Source: Phytophthora sp. 'mugwort' (lineage: Eukaryota > Oomycota > Peronosporomycetes > Peronosporales > Peronosporaceae). From it: a stretch of DNA of 38,690 bases. The notes beneath the pieces were generated by a model. That model was given only the letters and a program-made list of their open reading frames with translations. It was not told the origin of the DNA and did not search any database. Shown in pieces: positions 16,692 to 26,626 of this stretch. The translations under genes were made by a program, and so were the position numbers. Positions within the stretch are counted from its first letter, which is position 1. Each line of letters starts with the position of its first letter. The stretch lies in the NCBI GenBank assembly GCA_033558025.1, contig JAUCEF010000071.1:1-38690 (forward strand), written 5' to 3'.

Positions 16692-17222
16692 ATGATTTTT
16701 TTTAACATTATTAAAAGGATATTTTTTGCTTATAATCTATATAAAATTATACAAGATATATTAAAAATACATCCTAAATTTTTTCAAAATATTTTTAAAT
16801 TTATTTTAATTCTTTTACCTCTTGAAATAACTTTATTAGAAGATTTTATAGATTTAGAGACTGAGGCTGAGGAAGCTGCTTTAAAAAAAGAAGAAAAACC
16901 TAAAAGTATTTTAAAAAGAATTGACGATAATATGCCAACTATTTTCGTTTTTTTTTTTTTATCTTTTTTGTTTTATTTATTTCTAGATGCTTTTTTTTTT
17001 GATAGCGACAATTTCCCAAGCGATTTTCCTAGTAATTTTTCAACTGATTTAAATTTTGATTCAGATAGTGACTCTTTACCAAAACCACCAAAAAGAAAAA
17101 TTACAAGATCTGGAAATCCTCTGAATCTATATAGATATTTTCATTATTTAGATGTTGAAACAGGTGAACGTATAGATGATATCGATCGATTAGATCCTGA
17201 TACTTATGAAATAGTGGATTAA
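16692..17222 (+). CDS. Orphan membrane-anchored ORF (176 residues)
   Basis: Unrecognised protein. From the ATG at 16692 it has an N-terminal hydrophobic region (to about residue 50), then an acidic stretch LETEAEEAALKKEEKPK, a strong membrane helix (about 82-103, MPTIFVFFFLSFLFYLFLDA), an Asp/Ser-rich stretch with SDFPSNFSTDLNFDSDSDS, and a hydrophilic acidic C-terminus containing LDVETGERIDDIDRLDPDTY. It is acidic and uses more G/C-ending codons than the very basic neighbouring genes, so a different origin is possible. It lies between two tRNA-Gly genes. TTG at 16662 would add 10 residues. Function unknown. Confidence 0.65.
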   Translation: MIFFNIIKRIFFAYNLYKIIQDILKIHPKFFQNIFKFILILLPLEITLLEDFIDLETEAEEAALKKEEKPKSILKRIDDNMPTIFVFFFLSFLFYLFLDAFFFDSDNFPSDFPSNFSTDLNFDSDSDSLPKPPKRKITRSGNPLNLYRYFHYLDVETGERIDDIDRLDPDTYEIVD

Positions 17223-17283
17223 TTTATTCCACTTTTTCTTTTTTAAAACAATAATAAACATTTTTTAAACAATAAAAATATAC

Positions 17284-17355
17284 GTGATTATAGATTAATT
17301 GGTAAATCCTTTATCTTCCAAGTAAATATTATGGGTTCAAATCCCATTAATCACA
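17284..17355 (+). tRNA. trnG(ucc): tRNA-Gly(UCC)
   Basis: Acceptor GTGATTA/TAATCAC, T-stem ATGGG/CCCAT, and anticodon loop CTTCCAA giving UCC. Confidence 0.93.
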
Positions 17356-17372
17356 TATTTAAAATATCTTTA

Positions 17373-17456
17373 GGAGAAATGGCTGAGTGGTTAAAAGCGG
17401 CAGACTGTAAATTTGTTGAAATATTTTCTACGTAGGTTCAAATCCTACTTTCTCCA
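17373..17456 (+). tRNA. trnY(gua): tRNA-Tyr(GUA)
   Basis: Class II length with acceptor GGAGAAA/TTTCTCC, loop CTGTAAA giving GUA, and T-stem GTAGG/CCTAC. Confidence 0.95.
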
Positions 17457-17821
17457 ATAAAGATCTAAAAAAAAAAAAGGATAAACAAATTAAAAAAAGG
17501 ATAAAAAGATAAAATATCTTTAAATAGTTAAGTTAAAAAGATATTTATCTTTTCAACAAAAAATTCAAAAACATATTTAGGGGGGGATCCTTTTCAAAAA
17601 ATAATATTTTTTTTTCGTGATACAAAGAAATTTTTATTAATAACTAATTGAATTTTTAAAAATTAAAAAATTTTAATCCTTTAAGACAATATAAGACAAT
17701 ATAAGACAATATAAGACAATATAAGACAATATAAGACAAAAATTAATATAAGAATGTTATAATATTAAATTTTTAAATATTTGTTATTTTAAAAATTAAT
17801 ATTAAATAATTAATATAAAAC
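17457..17821. other. Repeat- and hairpin-rich gap upstream of SSU rRNA
   Basis: 365 bases without a gene. It holds two near-identical hairpins built on AAAGATA/TATCTTT (17504-17520 and 17536-17553), a run of seven G at 17580-17586 that stands out in this AT-rich genome, a CTTTAAGA core at 17679-17686, and a six-copy 10-base tandem repeat. It is the best candidate here for a transcription or replication control region. Confidence 0.6.
17682..17739 (+). repeat. 10-base tandem repeat, six copies
   Basis: Exact tandem copies of TAAGACAATA starting at 17682, 17692, 17702, 17712, 17722 and 17732 (last partial). It ends about 80 bases before the SSU rRNA. Confidence 0.97.
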
Positions 17822-18679
17822 TTAAATAGAGTTTGATCCTGGCTCAGAATAAATGCTATCGGTATGCTTAACACATGCAAGTTGAATGTTTTTAAAACAT
17901 AGCGAACGGGTGAGTAACACGTGAATTATCTACCTTTTAATTCAGAATAATTATTTTTATAAAAATACTGAATAAATTAATTAAAGTTTTTAACGTTAAA
18001 AGATGAGTTTGCGCAAGATTATGGTAGTTGGTAGTTTAATAGACAACCAAGCCTATTATCTTTAGCTGGTTTGAAAGAATGATCAGCCACATTGGGACTG
18101 AGACACGGCCCAAACTTTTTTAAAGGCAGCAGTGGGGAATTTTGGACAATGAGCGGAAGCTTGATCCAGCAATACCGAGTGGGTGATGACGGCTAATTAG
18201 GTTGTAAAGCTCTTTCATTAAGGAGGAAAATGACAGTACTTAAAAAAGAAGTTCCGGCTAATACCCGTGCCAGCAGCCGCGGTAATACGGGAGGAGCGAG
18301 CATTATTCGGGATGATTAGGCGTAAAGGGTTTGTAGGTAGTTTTTTAAGTTGAAAGAAACAAATTAAAGCTCAACTTTATACATTTTTTCAAAACTGATA
18401 AACTGGAGTATAAATAGAGGATAATGGAATTTCTATTGGAGTGATAAAATACGTTGATAATAGAAGGAAGACCTATGGCGAAGGCAATTATCTGGGTATA
18501 TACTGACACTGAGAAACGAAAGCTTGGGTAGCGAACGGGATTAGAGACCCCGGTAGTCCATGCTGTAAACGATGAGTGCTAATATTTAGAATTTTTAGAT
18601 ATAACAGCTAACGCGTTAAGCACTCCGCCTGAAAAGTATAATCGCAAGATTGAAATTCAAAGGAATTGACGGGAGTCTA

Positions 18680-18711
<32 letters not shown>

Positions 18712-19330
18712 AATACGCGCAGAACCTTACCAACTCTTGCTAATTTTTATTTAAAATTTTTATATAAAAAACAGGTGTTGCATGGCTGTCGTCAGCTCGT
18801 GTTGTGAAATGTTTGGTTAAATCCTTTAACGAGCGCAACCCCTATGATTAGTTACTAATTTATTATAAATAGATAAAAGTACTCTAATGAAAAAATTAAT
18901 GATAGGTTAATGGAAGGTGGGGATGACGTCAAGTCTTCATGGCCCTTATGAGTTGGGCTACACACGTGCTACAATGATAATTACAATGAGAAGCAATAAT
19001 GATATAAGTTGGAGCAAATCTTCAAAAATTATCTTAGTTCGAATTAAGGGCTGAAACTCGCCCTTATGAAGTTGGAATCGCTAGTAATCGCAGAACAGCA
19101 TGCTGCGGTGAATATGTTACTGGACTTTGTACACACCGCCCGTCACATCAGGGAAGTTGATTGTTTTTAAAATAATTTTTAATTCTTTTATAAAATTTAA
19201 TAATTATTTAAATAAAATAATTTAAAATTTTTATAAAATAAATTATAATTCCTAAAAAGTGGTTAGTAACTTTGATGAAGTCGTAACAAGGTAGTCGTAG
19301 GGGAACCTGTGTCTGGAAGAGATCTTTAAG
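17822..19330 (+). rRNA. rns: Small-subunit ribosomal RNA
   Basis: Bacterial 16S-type rRNA. Conserved blocks are AGAGTTTGATCCTGGCTCAG (17828), the 530 loop GTGCCAGCAGCCGCGGTAAT (18268), the decoding-site region TTGTACACACCGCCCGTCAC (19126) and GAAGTCGTAACAAGGTA near the 3' end (19276). The penultimate helix (about 19160-19260) is expanded with AT-rich sequence. The 3' end is approximate. No intron is seen. Confidence 0.97.
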
Positions 19331-19357
19331 CATTCTTAAATTAAAATTAAAAGTCTT

Positions 19358-19429
19358 AGGAAAATAGTTTAATTGGTAAAATCATAGTCTCCAAAATTAT
19401 TGTTATGGGTTCAAGTCCCATTTTTCCTG
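19358..19429 (+). tRNA. trnW(cca): tRNA-Trp(CCA)
   Basis: Acceptor AGGAAAA/TTTTCCT, T-stem ATGGG/CCCAT, and loop CTCCAAA giving CCA. The CCA anticodon (not UCA) argues that TGA is not read as tryptophan here. Confidence 0.95.
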
Positions 19430-20021
19430 TTTATTATAAAATATTATAAATCAAAAAAATTTTATAATATCTGAAATTAATTAAATTCAAGTTATAAAAA
19501 TAAAATTTTATTTAAAATACTTTTTAATCAAAGGGAATTTAAATTTAGATTTATAATATTTTATAATAAATATAGTTTTATATGTTTAAAATAAAAATAT
19601 TATTATAAATATTCAATTTTAAAATTACTCCATTATTCCTAAAAAAATATTCATAAACAGATTAATTAATGTTTATATTAAGAAAACATTCTCAATATTA
19701 AATAATTTTAATTTATTAGTTAATATTATTGATTAATCGTTAAATGAATACTCTTTAAATAATTATTATTTCATTTTTATTATATTCTACATTAATATTT
19801 ATTATTGTATATAAAAACATTTTAAAAATAATATGATTATTTAATATAAATTATTTTAATTTTTAAAAAATTTTATATTCTTTAAGAAAAAAAAAAAATA
19901 ATTCAATTATTTTTACAATATAAATAATAAAATTTATATTTTTTCTTGAATATTAATATTCAAAAACTCTTAATTTTGTATATATTAAAAATTAAATAAA
20001 ATAATAAATTTCAAGTATATT
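19429..20021. other. Non-coding gap between trnW and cox2 with a long inverted repeat
   Basis: About 590 bases with no supportable gene. A perfect 23-bp inverted repeat (19430-19452 and 19548-19570) closes a domain of about 140 bases beginning right at the trnW end. A TATTCTTTAAGA motif lies at 19876-19887. A short interrupted reading of hydrophobic residues near 19744-19840 contains stops and is not called. Confidence 0.7.
19876..19887 (+). promoter_or_regulatory. Recurrent 12-base motif upstream of cox2
   Basis: TATTCTTTAAGA, 134 bases before the cox2 start. The identical 12-mer lies upstream of nad5 and atp9 in the sense orientation, so it may be a mitochondrial promoter or processing element. 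Confidence 0.4.
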
Positions 20022-20798
20022 ATGACAATAATAAATTATATAAATAATCAATTCACTTTTTTAGATATGGCTGAACCTTGGCAATTAGGTTTTCAAGATC
20101 CAGCAACACCTGTTATGGAAGGTATTATTAATTTTCATCATGATTTAATGTTTTTTTTAATTATGATTACTGTATTTGTTTGTTGGATGTTATTTAGAGT
20201 TATTACTCTTTTTGATGAAAAAAAAAATAAAATTCCAGCAACAATTGTACATGGTGCTACTATTGAAATTATTTGGACTTCTATTCCAGCCTTAATTTTA
20301 TTAACGGTAGCTATTCCATCTTTTGCTTTATTATATTCAATGGATGAAGTAATTGATCCTATTATTACTTTAAAAGTAATTGGTAGTCAATGGTATTGGA
20401 GTTATGAATATTCAGATAATTTAGAATTTTCTGATGAACCTTTAATTTTTGATAGTTATATGATTCAAGAAGATGATTTAGCAATAGGTCAATTTAGAAT
20501 TTTAGAAGTTGATAATCGTGTGGTTGTTCCAACTAATAGTCATATTCGAGTATTAATTACTGCTTCAGATGTTTTACATTCATGGGCAATACCTTCATTA
20601 GGTATAAAATTAGATGCTTGTCCTGGTCGTTTAAATCAAACATCAATGTTTATTAAACGTGAAGGTGTTTTTTATGGACAATGTAGTGAAATTTGTGGAG
20701 TAAATCATGGATTTATGCCTATTGTTGTAGAAGCTGTTTCATTAGAAGATTATTTAATTTGGTTAAAAAATAAAATCAATTTTGATTTTAATATATAA
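20022..20798 (+). CDS. cox2: Cytochrome c oxidase subunit II
   Basis: Binuclear copper (CuA) subunit of complex IV that accepts electrons from cytochrome c. It has 258 residues, two N-terminal membrane helices (about 42-62 and 84-104) and an intermembrane-space cupredoxin domain. The CuA ligands are complete: His186, Cys221, Glu223, Cys225, His229 and Met232 (in [14 protein letters not shown]). The N-terminus has [19 protein letters not shown], typical of the family. It is upstream of cox1, as in oomycetes. No frame break. Confidence 0.99.
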   Translation: MTIINYINNQFTFLDMAEPWQLGFQDPATPVMEGIINFHHDLMFFLIMITVFVCWMLFRVITLFDEKKNKIPATIVHGATIEIIWTSIPALILLTVAIPSFALLYSMDEVIDPIITLKVIGSQWYWSYEYSDNLEFSDEPLIFDSYMIQEDDLAIGQFRILEVDNRVVVPTNSHIRVLITASDVLHSWAIPSLGIKLDACPGRLNQTSMFIKREGVFYGQCSEICGVNHGFMPIVVEAVSLEDYLIWLKNKINFDFNI

Positions 20799-20811
20799 TT
20801 AAAAAATTTTT

Positions 20812-20910
20812 ATGGTATTTAAAATCATTGGTATAATTTTTTTAATATTATTACTATTTACTGATATTAAAAAATTAATTAATAAAATCAAACAATTTTT
20901 CAATAAATAA
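20812..20910 (+). CDS. tatA: Candidate TatA (32-residue single-helix protein)
   Basis: A tiny ORF 13 bases after cox2. The product has one N-terminal hydrophobic helix (about residues 5-16, IIGIIFLILLLF), then a turn TD, then a short amphipathic basic helix IKKLINKIKQFFNK. This is the architecture of TatA (helix, F-G hinge, K-K-L, amphipathic helix), though the FG hinge is replaced by F-T-D. TatA is reported in diatom mitochondrial genomes, and tatC is present in this one. The ORF is short and could arise by chance. Confidence 0.45.
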   Translation: MVFKIIGIIFLILLLFTDIKKLINKIKQFFNK

Positions 20911-21020
20911 AAATAATTTATTTTTTTGATAATAAAAAATTAAAAAAACCAACGCTTTTTTTGATTTAAAAATAAAATATATAATTTTGCATTTAAAATA
21001 AAATTTAAAAATATAAATAA

Positions 21021-22499
<1,479 letters not shown>

Positions 22500-22741
22500 A
22501 AAAAATTTTTATAATTATTAATAATTAAATTAATCTTTATTAATAATTATATTAAAAATTTTTAATTTAATTAATACCGTTTTACGGTGTTTTATAAAAA
22601 TTTAAAATTTTTATATTATTTAAGAGAAAAAAATATTAGTAAAATTTAAATAAAAAAAAATATTAAATCTCAAAAATTAAATCAAATAAAAATTTAATTA
22701 ATAACAAATTAATTATTAATAAAATAATTTAAATTATAATT
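22500..22741. other. Gap between cox1 and the orphan ORF
   Basis: 242 AT-rich bases. It contains a small GC-bearing hairpin TACCG/CGGT near 22573-22588, a likely cox1 3' processing or termination signal, and at 22614-22625 an 11-of-12 match (TATTATTTAAGA) to the recurrent TATTCTTTAAGA motif, 116 bases before the next ORF. Confidence 0.5.
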
Positions 22742-23155
22742 ATGGATATCGAAAATATTTTAATAGACTTAAACAATGACAACAATAATATTGAAAAACA
22801 CGAATCACAAGAACAAACATCAAATTATATAAAATATATAATATTTATAATAGGTGCCTTTTTTATTTTAGGTTTAACTATTTTTTTAATTTATTTCAAT
22901 AGCGATTTTCCAATAGTTTCTGCATTACAGGATTTAAGGAATATCGTCGATGATGAAACTTTCAATCAAATAAAACAAGTTGTTTTAAAAATGTTACGTG
23001 AACCTGAAAAAAGGGCGGCTGGATTAAATTTATTAGAATTATTAAAACTAACTATTCATCCAAGACATTTATTAAAAGATAATCCACAAGAATTTGAAAA
23101 AATGATGACTCATTTAATTAAAATTTTAATTTCTATTTTTAAAGAAGATGGCTAA
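22742..23155 (+). CDS. Orphan single-helix membrane ORF (137 residues)
   Basis: Unrecognised protein. A hydrophilic Asn/Asp/Glu-rich N-terminus (about 1-30) is followed by one clear membrane helix (about 31-51, IKYIIFIIGAFFILGLTIFL), then NSDFPIVSALQDL and a helical amphipathic C-terminal domain (about 58-137) with MLREPEKRAAGLNLLELLKL and HPRHLLKDNPQEFEKMM. Base use is less A/T-biased than in the neighbours. A strong hairpin follows the stop, consistent with a real transcript end. Like the ORF at 16692, it has a membrane helix followed by an SDFP tetrapeptide; whether they are related is unclear. Confidence 0.65.
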   Translation: MDIENILIDLNNDNNNIEKHESQEQTSNYIKYIIFIIGAFFILGLTIFLIYFNSDFPIVSALQDLRNIVDDETFNQIKQVVLKMLREPEKRAAGLNLLELLKLTIHPRHLLKDNPQEFEKMMTHLIKILISIFKEDG

Positions 23156-23157
23156 AA

Positions 23158-23185
23158 AAACCTATTTAATTTGTTAAATAGGTTT
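23158..23185. terminator. Hairpin directly after the orphan ORF
   Basis: A perfect 12-bp stem with a 4-base loop (TTTG), beginning 3 bases after the TAA stop at the end of the long plus-strand block. It is a likely RNA 3'-end or processing structure before the strand switch. Confidence 0.65.
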
Positions 23186-23566
23186 CTAGATATACAATAT
23201 ATACATTATGTAAATTTTTACCAATTAAAAACTAATTATGTGATTTTAAATTATAACTATGTTGATATTAATTTAATTTTAGTTATTGAGTATTTAATAA
23301 AAATTAATCTATTTAAATATTTATGTCATCAATAACTTATGTTAAACCATCTTGATTAAAAGTTATAGAATTAGCAATAATAATATTCTGTATTTATATT
23401 AAATTTGTAAGTGAACGCATTCTTCTTATATTTTTTAGAATATTTATTGAAAAAAATTGATTTTTTTAATTTATTATTTCTTAAAAAATTTAAATTTTAT
23501 TATTTATATTATAAAAATAATTGAATTATTTTTTTTTTAAGAATGAAATTTTTAAATAAAACTAAT
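23186..23566. other. Strand-switch gap without a gene
   Basis: About 380 AT-rich bases between convergent transcription blocks. The only structure seen is a 9-bp inverted repeat (23281-23289 with 23329-23337). No ORF or tRNA is supported. Confidence 0.7.
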
Positions 23567-23639
23567 TACAATCTCTTGGATTTGAACCAAGATTTTAAAG
23601 CTTAGAAGGCTAATACTCTACCAATTAAGTTAAGATTGT
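23567..23639 (-). tRNA. trnR(ucu): tRNA-Arg(UCU)
   Basis: On the minus strand: acceptor ACAATCT/AGATTGT, T-stem CTTGG/CCAAG, and loop CTTCTAA giving UCU. The anticodon stem has only three good pairs, with two T-T mismatches at its base, as read from DNA. Confidence 0.85.
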
Positions 23640-23656
23640 TTTAGTTTTATTAAGAA

Positions 23657-24367
23657 TTAAACAGTTTTATCTGAATATACATTAAAAATAGCTTTTAATG
23701 CATCTCGTGAAAGTTGTTTATAAATATTTTGTTTTAAAAATTTTTTTTTTTCCTTTTTAGTTAAAGTAACCGCTCCTATTAAAGCTATTAATAATATAAT
23801 ACCTGCAACTAAAAAAAAAAAAGCATAATAACTATATAAAATTTGTCCAATTGTTTCAATATTTGTAATAGTATCTAATTGATAGATAAAATTTTTTAAA
23901 AAGGGTTTGACATCAACAAATATTTCAAAAGTACCTTTCATACTATCGTGAAAAAAAAATAAAGTATTTACTTTTTGAGTAAAAAAAGAATTATTTATTA
24001 AATGGTAATATGATGTAAAAACTTTACTAAACATAACAAACGTTTCTAAAAAAAAAATAAAACTAATTAAAAAAATAATTGGTAAATAACCAAAATTATT
24101 TTTTATTTTATTTTTATCAATTAAAACATTAACATCTAGCATCATAATAACAAATAAAAATAATACAGTAATAGCTCCTACATAAATAATAATTAACATT
24201 ATTGATAAAAATTCAATTTCAGAAATTAATAATAATCCAGTTGAATTAGTAAAAACTAATATTAAAAAAAATGCAGAATATATTGTATTTGTAGAATATA
24301 TTACAAATATAGCTGAAGTTAAAGCTATAGTTGAAAAAGTATAAAAGAAAATTGTTTCGAAATCCAT
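23657..24367 (-). CDS. nad6: NADH dehydrogenase subunit 6
   Basis: Membrane subunit of complex I. It has 236 residues, with five or so hydrophobic helices. The family core is LLISEIEFLSIMLIIIYVGA followed by ITVLFLFVIMMLDV (about 45-79; family: E-F-L-x-x-x-x-I-x-V-Y-V-G-A-I-x-V-L-F-L-F-V-I-M-M). The C-terminus includes LIALIGAVTLTKKEKKKF. It lies 60 bases downstream of nad5. Confidence 0.97.
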   Translation of the reverse strand: MDFETIFFYTFSTIALTSAIFVIYSTNTIYSAFFLILVFTNSTGLLLISEIEFLSIMLIIIYVGAITVLFLFVIMMLDVNVLIDKNKIKNNFGYLPIIFLISFIFFLETFVMFSKVFTSYYHLINNSFFTQKVNTLFFFHDSMKGTFEIFVDVKPFLKNFIYQLDTITNIETIGQILYSYYAFFFLVAGIILLIALIGAVTLTKKEKKKFLKQNIYKQLSRDALKAIFNVYSDKTV

Positions 24368-24427
24368 AATGTATTTAAATTATATAAATTTATAATTATA
24401 TCTTAAAAGATACATATTTTATTATTT

Positions 24428-26422
24428 TTATTTAATTAATAAAAAAATAAATAAAAATAATAAAATAGTAATAATATTAAAAAAATAAATAATAGAAAAA
24501 AAAATAATATTTATTAAACAAATAATGCTAATTAACATTAATAATGAATAGTGATAAATATAACCTGTTTGTAATAAAATTATTTTTTGACTTAAGAAAG
24601 AAAAAACGGTTATTAAACCAAAAGGACCACACATTTCAATTAAACCTTTATCAATCATTTTATATGTTACATTATAACCAACTTTTAATATATATTGATT
24701 AATAAATTCATAATAAATTTTATCAAAATACCATTTTCTATTTAAAAAATTATAAAAATAAAGACCATATTTTGAAATTTTTAAGTTATATAAAAATCTA
24801 AATTTAAAAAAATATAAATAAAAGGCACAAAATAAGCCACAAAAACTTAAAATAACAGGTAATAATTTAAAAAATGTTGGTAAAAATTCAGCATCAATCA
24901 TTTGATTATTAAATGGATTTATATAAATTGAGTTATTCCAAAAATTTGAACCTAACCCAACAAACATATCTTTAGAAATATAACCTATAAAAATACTACC
25001 AAATGCTAAAACTCCTAAAGGAATACCCATTTCTAATGGAACATCATGTGCATTTTTAATAACATTTTTATAGGCATTAGTTTCACTTAAAAAAGCAAAA
25101 AATAATAAACGTGTTGAATAGAATGCCGTAAAAAATGCACCAATAGTACCCAACCAATAAGCAAAATGACCTGTTTCACTAAAACTTGAAAATGCAACTT
25201 CTAATATTAAATCTTTAGAATAAAAACCAGTTAAAAAAGGAAAACCCATTAAAGATAATGAACCTATTAAAAACATTATATAAGTAAAAGGTAAAATTCT
25301 TCTTAAACCACCCATTTTTCTTATATCTTGTTCATCACCCATAGCATGAATTACAGCACCGGAACATAAAAATAATAATGCTTTAAAATATGCATGATTT
25401 GATAAATGAAAAATAGCTAAAGGATAATTTGATAATCCACAAGCAAAAAACATATAACCTAATTGACTACAAGTAGAATAGGCAACTATTTTTTTAAAAT
25501 CATTTTGTACTAGACCAATTGTACTTGAGAAAAAGGCTGTAGAAGCTCCAATAATTGTAATAACTTTTAAAGAAAACATTGAATATTCAAACATTGGTGA
25601 ACAACGTGCAATTAAATAAACACCAGCAGTTACCATAGTCGCTGCATGGATTAATGCCGAAACCGGCGTAGGTCCTTCCATAGCATCGGGTAACCATAAA
25701 TGTAAAAAAATTTGAGCAGATTTACCCATAGCACCTATAAAAATTAAAATACACGCAACATCAATAATACTTAAAATATAATTAAAAAAAATAAATTTAA
25801 AATCTTTAACAATAGAAATTGCTGCAAATGTACTAAAATATTCAATAGTTCTAATATTATAAAAAACAGTTAATACACCTAATAATAAGATTAAATCACT
25901 AATTCGATTAACTAACATAGCTTTTATAGCTGCTTTATTCGCTTGTAAACGTGTAAACCAAAAATTAATTAATAAATATGAACAAAAACCAACACCTTCC
26001 CATCCAACAAACATTTGCATAAAATTATCACCTGTAACTAATATAATCATAAAAAAAGTAAATAGTGATAAATATGACATAAATCTAGATAAATGTGGAT
26101 CATGATCCATATATTTAGAAGAATATAAATGAACTAAAGTTGAAATACTTGTTACAACAATTAACATTATCATAGTTAAACTATCAAATAAAAAACACCA
26201 ATTACAATTAAATAAACCACTATTAATCCAATTTGAAATATAAATAATATACTCATATTCATTTGTAATTGAATTATATATAATAATAAATGAAAAAAGA
26301 CAACTTAAAAAAGTTGTTAATGTGGTTATAAATACAGAACCTTTACGGCCAATATAAAAACCAAATAATCCAGAAGCTACTGAACCTAAAAAAGGTAAAA
26401 AAATTAAAGTTAATAATAACAT
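24428..26422 (-). CDS. nad5: NADH dehydrogenase subunit 5
   Basis: Large antiporter-like proton-pumping subunit of complex I. It has 664 residues, full length. Conserved parts include DSLTMIMLIVVTSISTLVHLYS, FVGWEGVGFCSYLLINFWF, GAMGKSAQIFLHLWLPDAMEGPTPVSALIHAATMVTAGVYLI (about 228-270) and FKKIVAYSTCSQLGYMF. The C-terminal lateral helix region is present. A TATTCTTTAAGA motif lies 60 bases upstream of the start. No frame break. Confidence 0.99.
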   Translation of the reverse strand: MLLLTLIFLPFLGSVASGLFGFYIGRKGSVFITTLTTFLSCLFSFIIIYNSITNEYEYIIYISNWINSGLFNCNWCFLFDSLTMIMLIVVTSISTLVHLYSSKYMDHDPHLSRFMSYLSLFTFFMIILVTGDNFMQMFVGWEGVGFCSYLLINFWFTRLQANKAAIKAMLVNRISDLILLLGVLTVFYNIRTIEYFSTFAAISIVKDFKFIFFNYILSIIDVACILIFIGAMGKSAQIFLHLWLPDAMEGPTPVSALIHAATMVTAGVYLIARCSPMFEYSMFSLKVITIIGASTAFFSSTIGLVQNDFKKIVAYSTCSQLGYMFFACGLSNYPLAIFHLSNHAYFKALLFLCSGAVIHAMGDEQDIRKMGGLRRILPFTYIMFLIGSLSLMGFPFLTGFYSKDLILEVAFSSFSETGHFAYWLGTIGAFFTAFYSTRLLFFAFLSETNAYKNVIKNAHDVPLEMGIPLGVLAFGSIFIGYISKDMFVGLGSNFWNNSIYINPFNNQMIDAEFLPTFFKLLPVILSFCGLFCAFYLYFFKFRFLYNLKISKYGLYFYNFLNRKWYFDKIYYEFINQYILKVGYNVTYKMIDKGLIEMCGPFGLITVFSFLSQKIILLQTGYIYHYSLLMLISIICLINIIFFSIIYFFNIITILLFLFIFLLIK

Positions 26423-26626
26423 AATAGAATAAAATAAATTTAAATTATTTAAAAATATAATAATAATTTTAAAATAATTCTTCTTAAAGAATAAATATTT
26501 TTTAAAAAATTAATATTAGAATAATATTTAAAATTATTTTCTATATAGAAAATAATTAATTTTTATCTGTTATGTTTTATTTACAAAATATTATAATTAT
26601 TTTTTATTAATAAAAAAATAATTATA
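26423..26626. promoter_or_regulatory. nad5-atp1 spacer with palindromes and motif
   Basis: About 200 bases. It contains TATTCTTTAAGA on the minus strand (26482-26493), a perfect 26-base palindrome (26532-26557), and a near-perfect inverted repeat of about 28 bp (26581-26637) whose right arm covers the atp1 stop codon. The last is likely the atp1 mRNA 3' hairpin; the motif may promote nad5. Confidence 0.55.
26482..26493 (-). promoter_or_regulatory. Recurrent 12-base motif upstream of nad5
   Basis: Minus-strand TATTCTTTAAGA, 60 bases before the nad5 start; identical to motifs before cox2 and atp9. Confidence 0.4.

Noticed and set aside
17682..17739. CRISPR-like array
   Set aside because: The units are 10 bases and directly adjacent with no spacers; it is a simple tandem repeat.
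12479..19330. Group I or II introns in rRNA or cox1
   Set aside because: Conserved rRNA blocks and the cox1 frame are continuous, and no intron ORF is present.
19744..19840. Hydrophobic reading (I-I-I-I-S-F-L-L-Y and so on) in the trnW-cox2 gap
   Set aside because: It contains in-frame TAA and TGA stops, is short, and matches no family I recognise.
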